Positions 54,373 to 63,195 of a stretch of DNA of 64,000 nucleotides are shown here, one piece after another. A program made the position numbers and the translations under genes. The DNA comes from Methylobacillus flagellatus_A (lineage in GTDB: Bacteria; Pseudomonadota; Gammaproteobacteria; Burkholderiales; Methylophilaceae): assembly GCF_031344055.1 (NCBI RefSeq), contig NZ_JADBEN010000003.1; one strand, given 5' to 3'. Numbering within the stretch: the stretch's first letter is position 1; every line of letters begins with the position of its first letter. The notes under the pieces were generated by a model. The model was not told where the DNA came from and did not search any database. It saw only the letters and a list, made by a program, of their open reading frames with translations.

Positions 54373-54739
54373 TTAAGACTCCTTTTTGGATTTAGTTATA
54401 GAGAACACGTATGCATTCTAGAAAGGTAGGCTGACAGCATTAATCGGCATGTCACTGAAAGAAATGTAGGAATGGGCTGACCGCCGTCATCAGAAGATTT
54501 TTTGTGAAGAACAGACAACAGGAGACCGGCTACAAAACGAGGATTGGGGTGAAACGGACTGAAGATGGTGGGGGCGGTCTCAGGCCTGGGGGCAAGCAGC
54601 GCTTGCTGGCATTTGCCTGGGAGGCTTCGGCGCTCAAGGCGCCTTTTATCTGTGAAGCAACCCGGATTAGTTCGATAGGGAAGGGACGGACAGTCGCTAA
54701 TCCTGACAAATGCCAGCGGCTTGCAAAACTTGATTGGGC
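54373..54739. other. Intergenic region with an orphan rightward terminator
   Basis: About 370 bases. No convincing gene; a 79-codon open frame (54504-54743) has no family features. GGCGC-TCAAG-GCGCC followed by TTTT (54629-54647) is a plus-strand terminator with no gene upstream on that strand. GCAAGC-AGC-GCTTGC (about 54592-54606) lies just before it. A small RNA ending near 54647 is possible. Confidence 0.4.
54629..54647 (+). terminator. Orphan rho-independent terminator
   Basis: 5-bp GC stem GGCGC/GCGCC, loop TCAAG, T-tract TTTT on the plus strand. Confidence 0.55.
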
Positions 54740-54814
54740 TTAACCAAAAATGAAGCCCAGCGCAATCGGGCCAAACATGACGGTTACCAGCACCAGATTC
54801 AATAAGGCATGCAT
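54740..54814 (-). CDS. 24-residue hydrophobic miniprotein
   Basis: MHALLNLVLVTVMFGPIALG followed by FIFG: one transmembrane helix. AAGGA lies 7 bases before the ATG at 54814. The stop sits in the loop of a 7-bp hairpin (TGGGCTT/AAGCCCA). Located downstream of mqo on the same strand, 143 bases away. Function unknown; similar tiny membrane proteins are often stress related. Confidence 0.5.
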   Translation of the reverse strand: MHALLNLVLVTVMFGPIALGFIFG

Positions 54815-54957
54815 GATGGTTTCCTTTATGTAACTGAAATTGTGGAGCCACTATAACGTGTGCTCGAAGCCAGCGTTATCTGAAAAACTCTGATATGCGT
54901 GTAGGACAAACGGAAATGGTTGAGCTAGAGCTGCTGGGGGAGCGGATGAGGCTGGCT

Positions 54958-56439
54958 CTACGCCAGCTTCAGGCTCGTAAGGGTACGGCGCCGCACCGTG
55001 CGCAGCAATTCGGCGTCTTCTATGAGGGATTGCCCGTAGGACGGCAGCATCTCGCGCATGCGCTCTTGCCAGGAGGCGCTTTGCAATTGCTGGCCGAAGC
55101 AGCGCTGCAATACTTCCAGCATGGCCGGCACCGAGGTGGAGGCGCCGGGGGAAGCGCCCAGCAATGCCGCCAGGCTGCCATCCCCGGCAGACACGATCTC
55201 GGTGCCGAACTCTAGCCTGCCGCCTTTCTGGTCGCATTCCTTAATGATCTGCACGCGCTGGCCGGCGGAGACAAGTGACCATTCACTTTCTTTTGCCTGG
55301 GGATAGAAATTCCTCAATGCCGCCACGCGCTGTTTATGGGTCTGGAACACTTCCCCGACCAGGTAGCGCGTCAGGTCCATATTGTGGCGTCCAGCCCCCA
55401 GCATGGATTTCAGGTTGCCTCGTTTGACCGAGCTGACCAGGTCAAGCAACGACCCTTGCTTGAGGAAGCGGGTGGTGAACCCGGCAAACGGCCCGAACAG
55501 CAAGGCCGGCTTGCCGTTGATGATGCGGGTATCCAGGTGGGGCACCGACATTGGCGGCGCGCCGATGGGCGCCTTGCCATAGACCTTGGCGTGATGCCGG
55601 TTGATGACGTCCTGGTTGTGGCAGACCAGCCATTGCCCGCTGACCGGGAAGCCGCCGTAGCCCTTGGCTTCCTTGACGGCGGATTTTTGCAGCAGGGGCA
55701 GGGTGGCGCCGCCGGCGCCCAGGAAGACGAATCCGGCACGGATGCCCAAAGGCTTGCCTTTGGACAAGTCGGCCGCCTTCACCTGCCAACGGCCCTGCTG
55801 TTGCTTGAGGCCGGTGACGGCATGGCGGGTGAGCAGCTTGAACCCAGGCGCTGACTGCAAATGCTGCACCAGTTGCCGGGTGAGGGAGCCGAAATCGACG
55901 TCGCTGCCATAGGCGACGCGGGTCGCCGCCACCGGAATATCCGCTTTTCGGGCCGCCATCACCAGCGGCATCCATTGCTGCAGCACGGCAGGGTCTTCGC
56001 TGTACTCCATATCGGCAAACAGGTGATGCGCGCTCAGCGCCCGGTGGCGCTTCTGCAGAAAGGCCACGTCCTTCTCGCCCCAGACGAAGCTGGCATGCGG
56101 CGTGGGGTTGATGAAGCTGGCAGGCTCCCGCAGTATCCCTTGCTCCACCAGCCAGGCCCAGAATTGCAGGGACTCTTCAAAAGCCGCGTTGATCTTGAGC
56201 GCACGCGCGATGGAGACGCTGCCGTCCGCGTTCTGCGGCGTGTAGTTGAGTTCGCAATACCCGGCATGGCCGGTCCCGGCATTGTTCCAGCCGTCGCTGC
56301 TTTCGGTCGCCACTTCCGCCTGCTGTTCCACCAGCGTGATGCGCAGGTCCGGGTTGAGCTTGTGCAGCAGGGTGCCCAGGGTGGCGCTCATGATGCCGCC
56401 GCCAACCAGCAGGATATCGGTGTCTAGGGAAGTGGTCAT
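54958..56439 (-). CDS. mqo: Malate:quinone oxidoreductase
   Basis: 493 residues. FAD-binding N terminus (DILLVGGGIMSATLGTLLHK) and family blocks SSDGWNNAGTGHAGYCELNY and KGYGGFPVSGQWLVC. Membrane-associated enzyme that oxidises malate to oxaloacetate and passes electrons to quinone. In this window it has no TCA-cycle partners adjacent. Confidence 0.96.
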   Translation of the reverse strand: MTTSLDTDILLVGGGIMSATLGTLLHKLNPDLRITLVEQQAEVATESSDGWNNAGTGHAGYCELNYTPQNADGSVSIARALKINAAFEESLQFWAWLVEQGILREPASFINPTPHASFVWGEKDVAFLQKRHRALSAHHLFADMEYSEDPAVLQQWMPLVMAARKADIPVAATRVAYGSDVDFGSLTRQLVQHLQSAPGFKLLTRHAVTGLKQQQGRWQVKAADLSKGKPLGIRAGFVFLGAGGATLPLLQKSAVKEAKGYGGFPVSGQWLVCHNQDVINRHHAKVYGKAPIGAPPMSVPHLDTRIINGKPALLFGPFAGFTTRFLKQGSLLDLVSSVKRGNLKSMLGAGRHNMDLTRYLVGEVFQTHKQRVAALRNFYPQAKESEWSLVSAGQRVQIIKECDQKGGRLEFGTEIVSAGDGSLAALLGASPGASTSVPAMLEVLQRCFGQQLQSASWQERMREMLPSYGQSLIEDAELLRTVRRRTLTSLKLA

Positions 56440-56523
56440 GTCAGGCTAGGAATGTTTCGCTACTGTCGTCTTGGGTCGCCATGATATGCATAAGCCGCGC
56501 TTCTGTAAAACCCTGTTTCCATG

Positions 56524-56874
56524 TCAATAAACGTTTTCCAGCCAATGCATCAGCACCTGCACGACATAATCCTGCTCGTCGGCGCTCAACGCGCGCCCTG
56601 CGGGGATCAAGTGCCATTTCTGCAGGCAGCCCCGGCAACAGCATGCGGTGGCGTGTTGCGCGACGAATACCGGATGGCCGCGGTAAGGGGTTTGCTTGCC
56701 GTCGTTGGCAATCACGGCAGGGGCCAGCCGCTTGGCGATGAAGTCGCGCGCATGGTCATGGATCACCGGCAGCCCCTTGGCGTGCAGATAGTTGCGGTCG
56801 TGCGCATTGAGCCTGAACGAACTGCGGAAGCGCGAGCGTCCCAGTGCGGCAAACAGTTCGTCCAGTTCACGCAT
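56524..56874 (-). CDS. DUF4186 family protein
   Basis: 116 residues from ATG 56874 (MRELDELFAALGRSRFRSSF). Contains HARDFIAKRLAPAVIANDGK, the cysteine group ACCCRGCLQKWH and the ending QDYVVQVLMHWLE, as in DUF4186 proteins. The Cys/His pattern suggests metal binding. The start lies 5 bases after the msrB stop, so the two probably form an operon. The longer open frame into msrB is not used. Confidence 0.82.
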   Translation of the reverse strand: MRELDELFAALGRSRFRSSFRLNAHDRNYLHAKGLPVIHDHARDFIAKRLAPAVIANDGKQTPYRGHPVFVAQHATACCCRGCLQKWHLIPAGRALSADEQDYVVQVLMHWLENVY

Positions 56875-56878
56875 AGGG

Positions 56879-57271
56879 TCAGCGCGGCTCGAAACGCAGG
56901 GATGCGGAATTGATACAGTAGCGCAGGCCGGTGGGCGGCGGGCCATCGGGAAACACATGCCCGAGGTGGGCGTCGCAGACATTGCAGATCACCTCGGTAC
57001 GCACCATGCCGTAAGACGTATCCGACTCCTCACGGATATTGTCCGGGTCGAGCGCCTCGAAATAGCTGGGCCAGCCGCAGCCGGCGTCAAACTTGGTATC
57101 CGAGGCGAACAGCGGCGTACCGCAGCATACGCAATAATAAATGCCATGCTCGAAATGAAAGGCATATTCCCCCGTGCCGGCGCGCTCGGTGGCGGCATGG
57201 CGCGTGACTTCATATTGCATCGGGGTGAGTTGCTCGCGCCATTCGGCGTCTGTCTTCAAGACCTTGGCCAT
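56879..57271 (-). CDS. msrB: Peptide methionine (R)-S-oxide reductase
   Basis: 130 residues, complete MsrB fold. Zinc ligands are Cys47/Cys50 (YYCVCCGTPLF) and Cys96/Cys99 (VICNVCDAHLGHVF). Catalytic Cys119 lies in RYCINSASLRF, and the GCGWPSYFEAL motif is intact. Reduces the R form of methionine sulfoxide. GGAGGAAG precedes the ATG. Confidence 0.96.
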   Translation of the reverse strand: MAKVLKTDAEWREQLTPMQYEVTRHAATERAGTGEYAFHFEHGIYYCVCCGTPLFASDTKFDAGCGWPSYFEALDPDNIREESDTSYGMVRTEVICNVCDAHLGHVFPDGPPPTGLRYCINSASLRFEPR

Positions 57272-57351
57272 TACTTCCTCCTCATGTTTGATGAGTTATA
57301 TCGTGGTTCAAAACCAGTACAATGCTGGATTTAGTCAGTAAGGAAACTGCA

Positions 57352-57717
57352 GTGACGCAACACGGCAAAGCCATCAGCATCCAGGGAGTGAACGCCATCC
57401 TGCTCGACATCGATTACGGCGAGTCGCGGGAGAATGACGCTGCAACCCCCTATTTTAATATCAGATTCGATATTGAGTTGCGCCAGCGGCAATATTCACT
57501 GGCCTATAGCAAGCCTGTGGGCAGCGACGATCACTTCGGCGTCTCGGGCGACGATTACGAGCCCTTGTTGCAGGCGCTGGAACCCGATCCGGCTTTGACC
57601 GCGCAACGACAATATAGTGTCATGACGGAACAGGCTTTGCACGAAGCGCTGCTGCCGATTGCAGAGTCGGTTTACGAGGATTTTGAGTACCATTCCCCGG
57701 ACCAGGATGAAGAGTGA
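57352..57717 (+). CDS. Hypothetical protein, about 121 residues
   Basis: Start chosen at GTG 57352, eight bases after AAGGA; an in-frame ATG at 57322 lacks a ribosome-binding site. The product (VTQHGKAISIQGVNAILLDI, YFNIRFDIELRQRQYSLAYS) is acidic with a DQDEE tail and no membrane helix. I do not recognise the family. It overlaps the following GNAT gene by 11 bases. Confidence 0.65.
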   Translation: MTQHGKAISIQGVNAILLDIDYGESRENDAATPYFNIRFDIELRQRQYSLAYSKPVGSDDHFGVSGDDYEPLLQALEPDPALTAQRQYSVMTEQALHEALLPIAESVYEDFEYHSPDQDEE

Positions 57718-58168
57718 ACCTCTGGGCGAGGTCGCGATCGAGGCGTGCGATTTCGCCGGCCACGATATGCGATCGCTATTGCAAGCGCTGGAACATGAGC
57801 TTTTCCAGATATATCCTGGCATGCCCAAGCCTGCAGTGCTGCAGCCATCCCTGGCGCTGATTGCGCGCGGCGAAGCCCAGCCCTTGGGTTGTGTCGCCTT
57901 GGTGCCCTCGGCGGCAGATGCGGCAGAAATCAAGCGCCTGTTCGTTACGCCATCCGCACGCGGCCATGGCCTGGCGAAGCGTTTGCTGGCCGACCTCGAG
58001 CGCCGAGCATCGCAGCAGGGAGTCAAGCGCCTGCTGGTCGAGACAGGGAATCTGCAGGCACCTGCCATCTCGCTTTACCAAGGCCTGGGCTACCGGCCCA
58101 TTGCGCCTTTCGGGCCTTATATCGGCAACCCGGTCAGTTGCTGCTTCGAGAAGGCGCTAACCCGTTGA
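57707..58168 (+). CDS. GNAT-family N-acetyltransferase
   Basis: 153 residues from ATG 57707, overlapping the preceding gene by 11 bases. The acetyl-CoA-binding motif A is IKRLFVTPSARGHGLAKRLL, followed by LVETGNLQAPAISLYQGLGY. A frame open to 57659 is not preferred. Substrate unknown. Confidence 0.9.
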   Translation: MKSEPLGEVAIEACDFAGHDMRSLLQALEHELFQIYPGMPKPAVLQPSLALIARGEAQPLGCVALVPSAADAAEIKRLFVTPSARGHGLAKRLLADLERRASQQGVKRLLVETGNLQAPAISLYQGLGYRPIAPFGPYIGNPVSCCFEKALTR

Positions 58169-58175
58169 GCAATAA

Positions 58176-58201
58176 AAAACGCCAGCATCGGCTGGCGTTT
58201 T
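58176..58201. terminator. Bidirectional terminator between GNAT and HU genes
   Basis: AAAACGCCAGC, loop ATCG, GCTGGCGTTTT; strong on both strands. Confidence 0.95.
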
Positions 58202-58227
58202 ATTGGTCCATCGAACAATGCAACCGC

Positions 58228-58500
58228 TTAGTTCAATGCGTCCTTCAGTGCCTTGCCAGCCTTGAAGCTAGGGGCCTTGCGGGCAGCAATCTTGATTTCC
58301 TTACCGGTTTGAGGATTGCGGCCAGTGCGGGCAGCACGCTCGGAAACGCCAAAAGTACCGAAGCCGATCAGTGTTACTGTATCGCCACCCTTCAGGGCTG
58401 CAGTTACGGATGCAGTGAATGCATCAACAGCTTTACCAGCAGCAGCCTTGGAGATTCCCGCTTCCTTGGCGATTTCTTCGATCAGTTCTGTCTTGTTCAT
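58228..58500 (-). CDS. hupB: Nucleoid protein HU
   Basis: 90 residues, standard length. MNKTELIEEIAKEAGISKAA and the DNA-binding arm with FGVSERAARTGRNPQTGKEI and IAARKAPSFKAGKALKDALN. Non-specific DNA-bending protein; the beta-type name is by similarity. Confidence 0.96.
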   Translation of the reverse strand: MNKTELIEEIAKEAGISKAAAGKAVDAFTASVTAALKGGDTVTLIGFGTFGVSERAARTGRNPQTGKEIKIAARKAPSFKAGKALKDALN

Positions 58501-58707
58501 ATGTGTCCAGTCCTTGTGTTATTGGGTTATCAAGCTAGTTTTGGTAAGGCTGATACTTCGCCTCGTTACCAGGTTAAGTAGTAACAGGGGAGAAAATATC
58601 ACAACCTGTGCTCAATGAAACCCCTTTTGGCGCGGAATCCAGCAAATTTTTCTATTTAAAGCCCGGTGTGACGCCGTTTGGAGACATTTTTGGACGATTT
58701 TCGGGCT

Positions 58708-58854
58708 TTACAGAGTATTGGTTCCCACCAAGCCGAGGATGCCGATAATGATCAAGTAGAGCGCCACGATATAGTTGAGCAGGCGCGGAATGACGAGAAT
58801 CAGGATGCCGGCAATCAGGGAAACAAGCGGGGCCAGGCTGAGATGGAAATCCAT
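58708..58854 (-). CDS. DUF3096-like 48-residue membrane protein
   Basis: Starts MDFHLSLAPLVSLIAGILIL and ends IIIGILGLVGTNTL. Two membrane helices around the PRLLNYIVALYLI centre, which fits DUF3096. AAAGGATC precedes the ATG. It lies 65 bases downstream of the 25-residue gene, but a terminator separates them. Function unknown. Confidence 0.75.
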   Translation of the reverse strand: MDFHLSLAPLVSLIAGILILVIPRLLNYIVALYLIIIGILGLVGTNTL

Positions 58855-58889
58855 GATGATCCTTTACCAATTGACCAGACACGGCACAA

Positions 58890-58911
58890 GAAAAAGGGAG
58901 CCAAGACTCCC
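58890..58911 (-). terminator. Rho-independent terminator after the 25-residue protein gene
   Basis: On the minus strand GGGAG-TCTTGG-CTCCC followed by TTTTTC, 8 bases after the stop of the small gene at 58920-58997. Confidence 0.85.
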
Positions 58912-58919
58912 AGTGAAAA

Positions 58920-58997
58920 TTACGCCTTGCTCAGGTAGGATTTGGCAATGCGCTTGACGACATAAGTCAGTACTGCGGCTTTGATCAGGAATTTCAT
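58920..58997 (-). CDS. 25-residue basic miniprotein
   Basis: MKFLIKAAVLTYVVKRIAKS followed by YLSKA. AAGGAG lies 7 bases before the ATG and a terminator follows the stop, so it is a compact monocistronic gene. Similar in size and pattern to the 32-residue protein at 49561-49659: M-K-[LF]-L-[LI]-K start, Tyr-Val near residue 12-13, basic KR/KK then a Tyr-Leu. Function unknown. Confidence 0.7.
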   Translation of the reverse strand: MKFLIKAAVLTYVVKRIAKSYLSKA

Positions 58998-59140
58998 GAC
59001 GCTGCTCCTTCGATATTGAGCCTCCAGCATAGAGCTCAACAATAATGCACGGCATCGGGTCGAGGCTGATCTTCATGTAGGACAATGCCAGACAAACCCG
59101 GATATTGGAGATTGATGCGAGGGATGTCCGGCTGATATGA

Positions 59141-59155
59141 TGAGAATAATTCTCA
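59141..59155. promoter_or_regulatory. Fur box upstream of the second fecI
   Basis: TGAGAATAATTCTCA, a perfect 7-1-7 palindrome fitting the Fur consensus, 12 bases before the fecI ATG. Mirrors the arrangement at 5979-5997. Confidence 0.8.
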
Positions 59156-59167
59156 ATTTTCATCATC

Positions 59168-59674
59168 ATGACCATTTCCGACCTCTCCCAGGCAGACTTG
59201 CACCAGTTCTATACCCGCCACCACGGCTGGCTGTTCCAGTTTCTCCGCCGCAAGCTGGGGGATGCCGAGCAGGCGGCAGACCTGGCGCAGGATACCTTCA
59301 TCCGCCTGCTCAATACCGGCCAGCGTGCCGAGATACGCGAGCCCAGGGCCTATCTGAGCACCATTGCGCGCGGGCTGGTGGCGGATATGTTCCGCCGCCG
59401 TGCGCTGGAGCAGGCTTATCTCGACGCCCTCGAAGCACGGCCGGAACCGTTGGCGGTTTCTCCCGAACAGCGCCTGCTGGTGCTGGAAACCCTGATCGCA
59501 GTCGACCGGATGCTGGATGGCCTGGGGCCGCGCACCCGCGCCATCTTCCTCATGGCGCAGCTGGAAGGCGCGAGCTATGTCGCTATTGCCGAACGCCAGC
59601 AAGTCTCCGTCACCACCATCAAGAAGCACATGGTGCGCGCCATGACGCACTGCCTGGCGTTGCTGGACGATTGA
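59168..59674 (+). CDS. ECF sigma factor, FecI type (second module)
   Basis: 168 residues: region 2 (LAQDTFIRLLNTG, EPRAYLSTIARGLVADMFRRR) and region 4 (SYVAIAERQQVSVTTIKKHM). Closely similar in organisation to FecI at 5464-5976. No Shine-Dalgarno sequence is seen before the ATG. Ends 2 bases before the next gene. Expected to be Fur repressed. Confidence 0.93.
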   Translation: MTISDLSQADLHQFYTRHHGWLFQFLRRKLGDAEQAADLAQDTFIRLLNTGQRAEIREPRAYLSTIARGLVADMFRRRALEQAYLDALEARPEPLAVSPEQRLLVLETLIAVDRMLDGLGPRTRAIFLMAQLEGASYVAIAERQQVSVTTIKKHMVRAMTHCLALLDD

Positions 59675-59676
59675 GC

Positions 59677-60633
59677 ATGAGCGTTGCCGCCAAGCCGGGC
59701 CATGCCGTCTTGCAAGCTGCCGCCGAGTGGTATGTGCAGCTGCAGGCGGAACAACCCACCGCCCAGCAATTGCAGCGTTTCGAGGCTTGGCTGCATGCCG
59801 ATGCCAGCCATCGCCATGCTTGGAGCAAGGTGCAAAGGCTCGAGCAGCAATTCGGCTTGCTGCCGGCAGATATTGCCGTGCCGGCATTGCAAAACGCCCA
59901 AGCCAGGCGGCGCACGGTGCTCAAGATGGTGGCATTGCTGGCGATCACCGCACCGGCGGGATGGGGCGCTTACGAATACCGGCCCTGGAGGCCGCTGACG
60001 GCCCGCTACAGCACGGCTACAGGCGAAATCAAGCAAGTCCGTCTTGCAGACGGCGGGATATTGTTCCTCAATACCGCCACCTCCCTGGATATCGACTACG
60101 GCCCGCAGCAGCGCATCGTGCAACTGCATGAAGGGGAAGTCCTGGTCGAGACCGCGGCCGATGCAGCCGACAGGCCTTTTATCGTGCACACGCGGCACGG
60201 CGCAATCCGGGAGCTGGGAACCAGGTTCACCGTGCGAACCGACCGGCACGGCACCCAGGCAGCGGTGCTTGAGCACGCCGTGAAGATCACGCTGGCGGGG
60301 AGCGATAGCGAAAGCGTATTGCTGCAGGCGGGCCAGCAGGCGAGGTTCAATGCCGCTGAAGCCAGCGCGCCGTGGCCGCTCCACCCACACCAAGATGCCT
60401 GGATACGCGGCGTGCTGGTGGCGGACGACCAGCCGCTGGGAGAGTTCATCGCACAGCTTGCGCGCTACCGTCCCGGCCTGCTGCGCTGCGATCCGGAAGT
60501 CGCGGACTTTCGCGTATCGGGCGCATTCAGGCTGCAGGATACGGACGAAGCCTTGCATAATCTAGCCGCCGCATTGCCTGTTCGATTGGTATACCGCACC
60601 CGTTACTGGGTAACGGTGATGCCGAGGCGTTGA
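59677..60633 (+). CDS. FecR-family regulator (second module)
   Basis: 318 residues from ATG 59677, 2 bases after the sigma gene. DUF4880-type N terminus (AAAEWYVQLQAEQPTAQQLQ, RFEAWLHADASHRHAW), a hydrophobic segment at about 85-102, FecR domain (YSTATGEIKQVRLADGGILF, ELGTRFTVRTDR) and C-terminal module ending VRLVYRTRYWVTVMPRR. The frame is open far upstream on the same strand but only the ATG at 59677 fits family length. Confidence 0.92.
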   Translation: MSVAAKPGHAVLQAAAEWYVQLQAEQPTAQQLQRFEAWLHADASHRHAWSKVQRLEQQFGLLPADIAVPALQNAQARRRTVLKMVALLAITAPAGWGAYEYRPWRPLTARYSTATGEIKQVRLADGGILFLNTATSLDIDYGPQQRIVQLHEGEVLVETAADAADRPFIVHTRHGAIRELGTRFTVRTDRHGTQAAVLEHAVKITLAGSDSESVLLQAGQQARFNAAEASAPWPLHPHQDAWIRGVLVADDQPLGEFIAQLARYRPGLLRCDPEVADFRVSGAFRLQDTDEALHNLAAALPVRLVYRTRYWVTVMPRR

Positions 60634-60657
60634 ATGTAAAAATCCGCGCATGGGGTT

Positions 60658-60672
60658 GCTGTTTCTGATTCT
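60658..60672 (+). promoter_or_regulatory. Putative FecI-sigma promoter element (second module)
   Basis: GCTGTTTCTGATTCT, 69 bases before the receptor ATG; differs at one base from the element at 4448-4462. Confidence 0.45.
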
Positions 60673-60741
60673 CATTCGGCTTAACAGATGAAGCACTATT
60701 TTCAGCGTTGATCTGACCATCAAGAACGAAAGGGAATCATC

Positions 60742-63195
60742 ATGTCTCAGCGCGCCTTGCGCTTGCCTCTTGCCCGGCAAGGGGAAACACTTCCGAAGGC
60801 CACATCATTGGCGCAGGCCATTGCCGGTGCGGTTTTCAGCCTCTCCATCATTACGGCGACTGTTGCCGTGCCCAGCCTGGCCAGCGCAGCGGAAACCGTG
60901 CCAAGCCGCCATTACCGAATTCCTGCCGGACCGCTCGGCACTGCGCTCAGCGAATTCGCCGCCGCTGCAGGCGTCACCCTTTCGTTCGATCCATCCCAGG
61001 TGGCAGGGCTGCAATCGCCGGGCCTGCAAGGCGACGTGACCATCAAACAGGGCTTCGACCGGATTACGGCAGGCAGCGGCTTCGAGGTCGTAGCGCAAAG
61101 CGCAACCAGCTACCTGCTGCGCCAGATCCCGGTGCAGAACCTCGCACCTCGGGATGCTGCTGTTTCCGTGTTGCCAGAACTCGCGGTGAGTATTTCCGGC
61201 AAGGCGCCCGGTTCGACGACCGAAGGTACAGGCTCTTACACCACCTGGTCGACAAGCAGCTCGACACGGCTCAATTTGACGCCACAAGAAACGCCTCAAT
61301 CAGTCACCGTGATGACGCGTCAGCGCATGGATGACCAGAAGCTTGATACGCTGGTCGATGTACTTGATGCCACACCGGGCGTCATCGTGCAGAGGCCGTA
61401 TATCGGGCAAGGGCAAGACAGCAGCGACATCTACGTCCGGGGCTCCTACCTGAGTAATTACCAGATCGACGGCGTGCCGACATCACTTGCTGTCAGTCCT
61501 TTGCTGGCGAATACGGCGGCCTACGATCGCATAGAAGTGGTTCGCGGCGCTACAGGTATAATGAACGGGATGGGCACACCTGCCGCGACAGTCAACCTGA
61601 TCCGCAAGCGCCCGACTGCCACGTCGCAGAAATCAGTTACGGCTCAGGTCGGCAATTGGGACCGCCACGGGGCTGGCTTGGACGTATCTGGCCCTATCAA
61701 TGAGAGCGGCACGGCGCGTGCCCGATTTGTGGCCGACTACAACCGGCAAGGTGCCTGGGTCGATCGTTTTGACCAGAAAAACCTCGCACTTTACGGCATT
61801 GCTGAATTCGACCTGGATGAGCAGACTCTGCTTACCGCCGGTTTTAGTCACCTCAGCCAGAAGACCGACTCACCGATACAAGGTCGTCCGCTGTTCTATA
61901 CCAATGGACAGCACATTCCACTTTCGCCCTCGGATAACGCAACGCCCAAATGGAACTATTATGATCATCGCTCGACTGGCGTTTTTGCTTCGCTCGAACA
62001 CCGTTTCAGCTCGCGCTGGGTTGGCAAGGTCGAATACAGTCAGGCGCGATACCGCGATGATGTCATTGCCCAGGGCACGACAAACAATATTGATGCAGAC
62101 ACCGGAAACGGTATGGAAATCTGGCCCTCTCACTGGAGAGGGCAGAATCGTCAGGACAATCTCGACGCTTATCTAAGTGGCCCATTCTCCCTGTTTGGCC
62201 GGAATCATGAGTTGATAGGTGGGGTCACGTTGTCGCGAGAACGCTCCATATATACAAGATACGAAGACGACTGGATGAATTATCCGCCCGACTTCAATAT
62301 CTTCGATTGGGCAGATACAGCCCCGGTACCCACATTTTTTAATACGGGTAAATCGAGCGCACGGGAGCGTCAATACAGTGCCTACCTCAATGCGCGTTTC
62401 CAGCTCAGTGATGCCGCCAGCCTATTGCTTGGAGGCCGCAGCGCGCACTGGAAACGGGAACAGGAATCGACTCCTACCCAGCGTAAGGAGGAGGTATTTG
62501 TCCCCTATGTAGGACTTGTGTATGCGTTGGATGATACTTGGTCAGTGTATGGCAGCTATACAAAAATCTTCCAGCCACAAGATGGGCGGGTATATTTGTA
62601 TGGTGCTTCCGGCGCCTCGCCAGACCCCGTGCAGGGGGAAGGGTATGAAGTTGGCGTCAAGGCCGGTTTTTACGATGGCCGATTGACTTCCAGCCTTGCT
62701 TTTTTTCAGACAAATGTTGAGAATCTGGCCGTCTGGAACATCGATGCTTTCCGTTACGATATTAAAGGACAAACAAGGACCCGTGGCGTGGAGCTTGAAC
62801 TTAACGGGAGACTGGTTGAAGGCTGGCAGATTAGCGCTGGCTACGCCTATGCGCGGACAGAGGATGAAAACGGAGAACGCACGCTTACTCGGCTGCCGAG
62901 CCACGTTCTGAAGCTGTTCACCACTTACCGCCTTCCTGGCGAGTGGAACAAGGTCACCGTTGGTGGAGGCGTTAATTGGCAAAGCGCCATTCACAGCGAT
63001 AGTGTCATTGATTACAGGCAGGGCGGTGTGGCCCTGGTCAACCTGATGGCGCGTTATGAAGTGAAAAGCAATCTATCTGTTTCACTGAATTTGAACAATG
63101 CGCTGGATAAGGAATACTACTCGACGGTAGCCAACAATTATGGCACTTTCGGCGCCCCGCGCAACTTCATGGCTTCCATGAAATATACTTTTTAA
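60742..63195 (+). CDS. TonB-dependent siderophore receptor with STN domain (second module)
   Basis: 817 residues. Signal peptide to about 48 (VPSLASAAE), STN domain about 52-125 (YRIPAGPLGTALSEFAAAAG), plug (TPQSVTVMTRQRMDDQKLDT, YDRIEVVRGATGIMNGMGTP) and barrel ending FMASMKYTF with terminal Phe. GGGA lies 6 bases before the ATG. By analogy it signals through the adjacent FecR to FecI. It differs enough from the receptor at 1984-4392 to bind another siderophore, though that is inference. Confidence 0.94.
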   Translation: MSQRALRLPLARQGETLPKATSLAQAIAGAVFSLSIITATVAVPSLASAAETVPSRHYRIPAGPLGTALSEFAAAAGVTLSFDPSQVAGLQSPGLQGDVTIKQGFDRITAGSGFEVVAQSATSYLLRQIPVQNLAPRDAAVSVLPELAVSISGKAPGSTTEGTGSYTTWSTSSSTRLNLTPQETPQSVTVMTRQRMDDQKLDTLVDVLDATPGVIVQRPYIGQGQDSSDIYVRGSYLSNYQIDGVPTSLAVSPLLANTAAYDRIEVVRGATGIMNGMGTPAATVNLIRKRPTATSQKSVTAQVGNWDRHGAGLDVSGPINESGTARARFVADYNRQGAWVDRFDQKNLALYGIAEFDLDEQTLLTAGFSHLSQKTDSPIQGRPLFYTNGQHIPLSPSDNATPKWNYYDHRSTGVFASLEHRFSSRWVGKVEYSQARYRDDVIAQGTTNNIDADTGNGMEIWPSHWRGQNRQDNLDAYLSGPFSLFGRNHELIGGVTLSRERSIYTRYEDDWMNYPPDFNIFDWADTAPVPTFFNTGKSSARERQYSAYLNARFQLSDAASLLLGGRSAHWKREQESTPTQRKEEVFVPYVGLVYALDDTWSVYGSYTKIFQPQDGRVYLYGASGASPDPVQGEGYEVGVKAGFYDGRLTSSLAFFQTNVENLAVWNIDAFRYDIKGQTRTRGVELELNGRLVEGWQISAGYAYARTEDENGERTLTRLPSHVLKLFTTYRLPGEWNKVTVGGGVNWQSAIHSDSVIDYRQGGVALVNLMARYEVKSNLSVSLNLNNALDKEYYSTVANNYGTFGAPRNFMASMKYTF

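Noticed and set aside
54504..54743. 79-residue open frame on the plus strand
   Set aside because: No ribosome-binding site or family features, and it runs through a terminator-like hairpin.
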